In this document: one piece after another, positions 6,123 to 6,646 of the stretch
Layout of the letters: every line of letters starts with the position of its first letter
Position numbering within the stretch: position 1 is the first letter of the stretch
Source: CAYLMG01 sp964568365
GTDB lineage: Bacteria > Planctomycetota > Phycisphaerae > Sedimentisphaerales > Anaerobacaceae
DNA: 6,646 nucleotides
Assembly (NCBI GenBank): GCA_964568365.1
Contig: CAZMQF010000140.1
Location: 1-6,646, forward strand
Direction: 5' to 3'
Translations under genes and position numbers: made by a program
The notes under the pieces: generated by a model
Seen by the model: the letters and a program-made list of their open reading frames with translations, nothing else
Databases searched by the model: none
What the model was told of the DNA's origin: nothing

Positions 6123-6646
6123 CTATAAACTACCCGGCCAATTGGGTGTACAAATAATATCATCCGGGTCGTTGCAGGTAAGCCACATAGAAGCAAGCTG
6201 TGCAATATCTGTAAATGATACCGAATCGCTCTGGTCGATGTCGGCCCTATTGCACCATTCATTAATGCTGCAATCATCATTCAGCCATTCGGCTGCCAGC
6301 AATTGTAAGTCACTGAATCCAACAAAACAGTCCATATCGATATCGGATGGATATCCGTATCCGAGGAGCCATACAGCGTCACAGGTTACCGGCTGCATCA
6401 CATCAAAGGCCGAGTTAACATCGACCAGGCCGTAGCCGAAAGTTTCATCGTAACCCGGAGTGCCCAGGTCTTCTGCGGAATTAATTAGTATATCCCGCAC
6501 CTCTTCGGCTGAGATAGAGCCCTGAGCGGCAAATATCAGAGCGGCAACACCTGAAACATGCGGAGTGGCCATCGATGTCCCGCTGTTATACCCGTAAAGG
6601 TCCGCTGTTACAGAAACAGTTCCGGTTATTCCGTCTTCGGCAAGCG
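6123..6646 (-). CDS. Subtilisin-like S8 serine protease, C-terminal part with paired dockerin-like module (5' end outside window)
   Basis: The last 173 residues of a larger secreted protease are visible. The frame is open through the window edge, so the Met in GTSMATPHVSG is not the start. The catalytic Ser is S24 of the visible part, in the S8 GTSMATPHVSG motif, and the domain closes with FGYGLVDVNSAFD at about residues 68-80. The catalytic Asp and His lie outside the window. Residues about 99-157 form two EF-hand-like repeats (D101/D103/D105/D112, then D135/D137/D146), each followed by an A-x-x-W-L helix, as in type I dockerin-like tails common in Phycisphaerae. The protein ends in PNWPGSL at a TAG. 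It would act outside the cytoplasm in protein breakdown; what the tail binds is unknown. In planctomycetes such tails need not imply a cellulosome. Confidence 0.88.
   Translation of the reverse strand, partial: LAEDGITGTVSVTADLYGYNSGTSMATPHVSGVAALIFAAQGSISAEEVRDILINSAEDLGTPGYDETFGYGLVDVNSAFDVMQPVTCDAVWLLGYGYPSDIDMDCFVGFSDLQLLAAEWLNDDCSINEWCNRADIDQSDSVSFTDIAQLASMWLTCNDPDDIICTPNWPGSL

Noticed and set aside
6123..6572. Free-standing 149-aa gene starting at the Met of MATPHVSG
   Set aside because: That Met is inside the S8 catalytic serine motif and the frame stays open to the window edge, so it is the 3' part of a larger gene.

Overview
The window looks like chromosomal DNA from a planctomycete of the Phycisphaerae/Sedimentisphaerales type. 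The main clue is the dockerin-like C-terminal module (D-x-S/D-x-N/D spacing followed by an L-x-x-A-x-x-W-L helix). It occurs in both minus-strand secreted proteins, and I recall it as common in that group. The placement comes from protein style only, with no marker gene in view. Every gene present encodes an exported protein.

Left half, plus strand (227-3248): a two-gene operon for a heterodimeric M16 zinc peptidase. The first gene encodes a secreted subunit with the HxxEH zinc site. The second, 16 bases downstream with its own ribosome binding site, encodes a lipoprotein that has lost the zinc site but keeps the substrate-binding R/Y pair missing from the first. Together they should form one active periplasmic or membrane-anchored peptidase. 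A sigma70-like promoter lies near 102-129. A 12-bp hairpin straddles the stop codon of the second gene.

Middle, minus strand (3504-5477): a 657-aa secreted protein. It has seven FG-GAP repeats with an exact 55-residue period, which predicts a seven-bladed propeller closed by an N-terminal strand. After these come one dockerin-like module, two Cys-rich repeats and a PPC-like C-terminal domain. It has a good promoter (5599-5627) and a roughly 115-nt leader that can form two competing structures, one resembling an intrinsic terminator.

Right end, minus strand (5877-6646): the 3' end of a subtilisin-like S8 protease gene with a paired dockerin-like tail, truncated by the window edge. Directly after its TAG stop, in the same frame, come 81 open codons that read like the tail of a lamin-tail-domain (LTD) protein with no beginning. 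This is probably a recombination remnant, or possibly a stop-interrupted extension of the protease.

I see no RNA genes, CRISPR array, insertion sequence or origin. There is no clear sign of a wholly new system. The most unusual points are the in-frame LTD remnant and the attenuator-like leader.
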